Positions 62,868-64,000 of a DNA stretch of 64,000 nt are shown in pieces. Positions within the stretch are counted from its first letter, which is position 1. Every line of letters begins with the position of its first letter. The position numbers and the translations under genes are program-made. The notes under the pieces are model-generated. The model had not been told where the DNA came from and ran no database searches. It saw nothing but the letters and a program-made list of their open reading frames with translations. The stretch comes from Parabacteroides sp. Marseille-P3160 (GTDB taxonomy: Bacteria > Bacteroidota > Bacteroidia > Bacteroidales > Tannerellaceae): NCBI RefSeq assembly GCF_900162725.1, contig NZ_LT799418.1, positions 4,162,548 to 4,226,547 on the forward strand, written 5' to 3'.

Positions 62868-62943
62868 TATCTTTGTCTTGCCTTTTTATCCAAGAATGAT
62901 CAAGGGCAGGCATGGAAATCCAGTAAAAAGATTCTCCATGCCC
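62868..62943 (+). promoter_or_regulatory. Promoter box and attenuator-like hairpin before the nucleotidyltransferase gene
   Basis: A -7 box TATCTTTG (62868-62875) is followed by a hairpin in which GGCATGGA (from 62910) pairs with TCCATGCC (to 62943), with further pairing of ATC/GAT inside. CGTTTTATTATTA follows. The stem plus U-rich tail looks like an intrinsic terminator 20 bp before the next start codon. It may end the ino1 transcript or attenuate the downstream pair. Confidence 0.5.
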
Positions 62944-62962
62944 GTTTTATTATTACATAAAT

Positions 62963-63664
62963 ATGGATTATGCAATTATCGCAGCCGGAGAAGGATCCAG
63001 GCTGATACAAGAGGGAGTAAAACGGCCGAAACCGCTGGTCAGGCTGAATGGAGTTGCGTTGATCGACCGGTTGATCGACCTTTTTCTGGCGAATGACGCG
63101 ACTTCCATCAACGTCATTGTAAATGAAGAGATGAAAGAAGTGCAGGCTCATCTGAACGAAAAGACCGTACCGGTCCCGTTTCATCTCCATATCAAATCGA
63201 CCCCTAGCTCCATGCATAGTTTTTATGAATTGGCATCTTATCTGAAAGGAGACCGTTTTTGCCTGACAACCGTGGATACGGTTTTTAAGGAAGAGGAATT
63301 CACTTCCTATATCCAATCTTTTATTTCATCAAAGGAAGACGGCCTGTTGGCTGTTACCGATTTCATAGATGACGAAAAGCCCTTATATATTGATATCGAT
63401 TCCGAGGGATTCATCCGCCAATTTTCAGACCTTCCCATCGAGGGAAGTCCTTACGTATCGGGAGGGATTTACGGTTTGCGGCGTTCCGCCTTGCCTATAT
63501 TGAAACAAGCAATAGAAAGCGGCGTATCCCGTATGCGCAACTACCAGCGGCTTTTGATAGAAAACGGATTGAAGCTCAAAGCCTATCCTTTCAAAAAGAT
63601 TTTGGATGTGGATCATGCGGAAGATATTGAAAAAGCGGCCTCCTTTTTAAGAACAGAAACATGA
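62963..63664 (+). CDS. Sugar/inositol-phosphate nucleotidyltransferase family protein
   Basis: 233 residues. The N-terminal signature MDYAIIAAGEGSRL with RPKPLVRLNGVALIDRLI is the NTP_transferase pyrophosphorylase motif; TVDTVFKEEEF carries the metal-binding Asp, and LDVDHAEDIEKA is a common C-terminal end. It should make an NDP-activated small molecule. Position after ino1 suggests a CDP- or similar inositol derivative, by analogy with inositol-phosphate cytidylyltransferases (inference). The following gene overlaps by 4 bp. Confidence 0.8.
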   Translation: MDYAIIAAGEGSRLIQEGVKRPKPLVRLNGVALIDRLIDLFLANDATSINVIVNEEMKEVQAHLNEKTVPVPFHLHIKSTPSSMHSFYELASYLKGDRFCLTTVDTVFKEEEFTSYIQSFISSKEDGLLAVTDFIDDEKPLYIDIDSEGFIRQFSDLPIEGSPYVSGGIYGLRRSALPILKQAIESGVSRMRNYQRLLIENGLKLKAYPFKKILDVDHAEDIEKAASFLRTET

Positions 63665-64000
63665 ACAAAATAACAATTGCCGGGATTCGGAGAGGAAATA
63701 TATTTTCGCCTAATCATATCGGTAACGATGAGATGGTTTTCTCCTTAACAGCAATGCATTTGCGCGCCCGCGGCTGTACGGTCAATGAATATTCGGAAAG
63801 GGAATTCTTTGAAAAGGAAACAGAAGAACCTTTCCTGTTTAACATGGTGCGGGATACCTACTCCGTCAAAAAGCTCCAGCATCTGGAAGATGAAGGACGG
63901 ATTGTGATCAATTCGGGCTATGGCATCGAAAACTGCACGCGCGAGAAGATGACCCGTCTTCTGATAAGCCATCAGGAACCGTCACCGGTCAGCCTGATTG
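63661..64000 (+). CDS. Partial protein coupled to the nucleotidyltransferase, possibly ATP-grasp
   Basis: The ATGA overlap (63661-63664) signals translational coupling. 113 residues are visible before the window ends, starting MNKITIAGIRRGNIFSPNHI and including MVFSLTAMHLRARGC and INSGYGIENCTREKMTRLL. The small beta-alpha unit followed by REKMTRLLISHQEPSPVS resembles the pre-ATP-grasp region of RimK-like ligases, where a helix and a short loop lead into the ATP-binding part. The ATP-binding residues themselves are outside the window, so the family is a guess. Confidence 0.55.
   Translation, partial: MNKITIAGIRRGNIFSPNHIGNDEMVFSLTAMHLRARGCTVNEYSEREFFEKETEEPFLFNMVRDTYSVKKLQHLEDEGRIVINSGYGIENCTREKMTRLLISHQEPSPVSLI

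Overview
The window comes from a Bacteroidota genome, order Bacteroidales, probably close to Parabacteroides or Tannerellaceae. The evidence is three SusC/SusD pairs, FecR/ECF-sigma pairs, a PorW/SprE type IX secretion lipoprotein, DUF5686 and DUF5107 proteins, lipobox signal peptides, and promoters with the Bacteroides -7 element TAnnTTTG instead of sigma70 boxes. The genus is inference only. No rRNA, tRNA, CRISPR array or intact insertion sequence was seen.

Three polysaccharide-utilisation loci (PULs) make up much of the window. PUL1 (1-13.76 kb, minus strand) runs nagA, a nagB-like gene, an esterase, a Tat-type Gfo/Idh oxidoreductase, GH16, a gene remnant, a Tat-type DegT aminotransferase, SusC, SusD and a truncated DUF5107 protein. 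Three promoters in PUL1 share one 35-bp motif at a fixed distance from the -7 box, which suggests a single activator for the locus; the middle copy drives only the remnant. PUL2 (29.2-44.7 kb) has an ECF sigma factor, FecR, SusC with an STN domain, SusD, GH9, an esterase-propeller fusion and GH95, with a PQQ-type sugar dehydrogenase convergent at its end. PUL3 (46.2-58.4 kb) has ECF sigma, FecR, SusC with STN, SusD, a Tat-type FAD oxidoreductase, GH130 and GH2. A HEPN/MNT toxin-antitoxin module lies between PUL2 and PUL3.

The block at 14-29 kb is visibly richer in G+C and looks like conserved chromosome: a DUF47/Pit phosphate-uptake pair, a phosphoesterase, a fimbrial-anchor-like lipoprotein, a TonB-dependent receptor, a split ThrE exporter, mnmA, aroA, an orphan ZnuB-like permease and porW. 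The right end (58.7-64 kb) has a DUF5686 outer-membrane protein and the start of an inositol-phosphate cluster: inositol-3-phosphate synthase, a nucleotidyltransferase, and a translationally coupled third gene cut by the window edge.

The strongest non-coding signals are the shared promoter motif of PUL1 with its remnant gene; two unrelated intergenic arrays that share a 22-bp period and flanking inverted repeats; a perfect operator-like palindrome over the -7 box of the toxin-antitoxin operon; and a duplicated promoter-like element in front of both the PUL3 sigma gene and its FecR gene.
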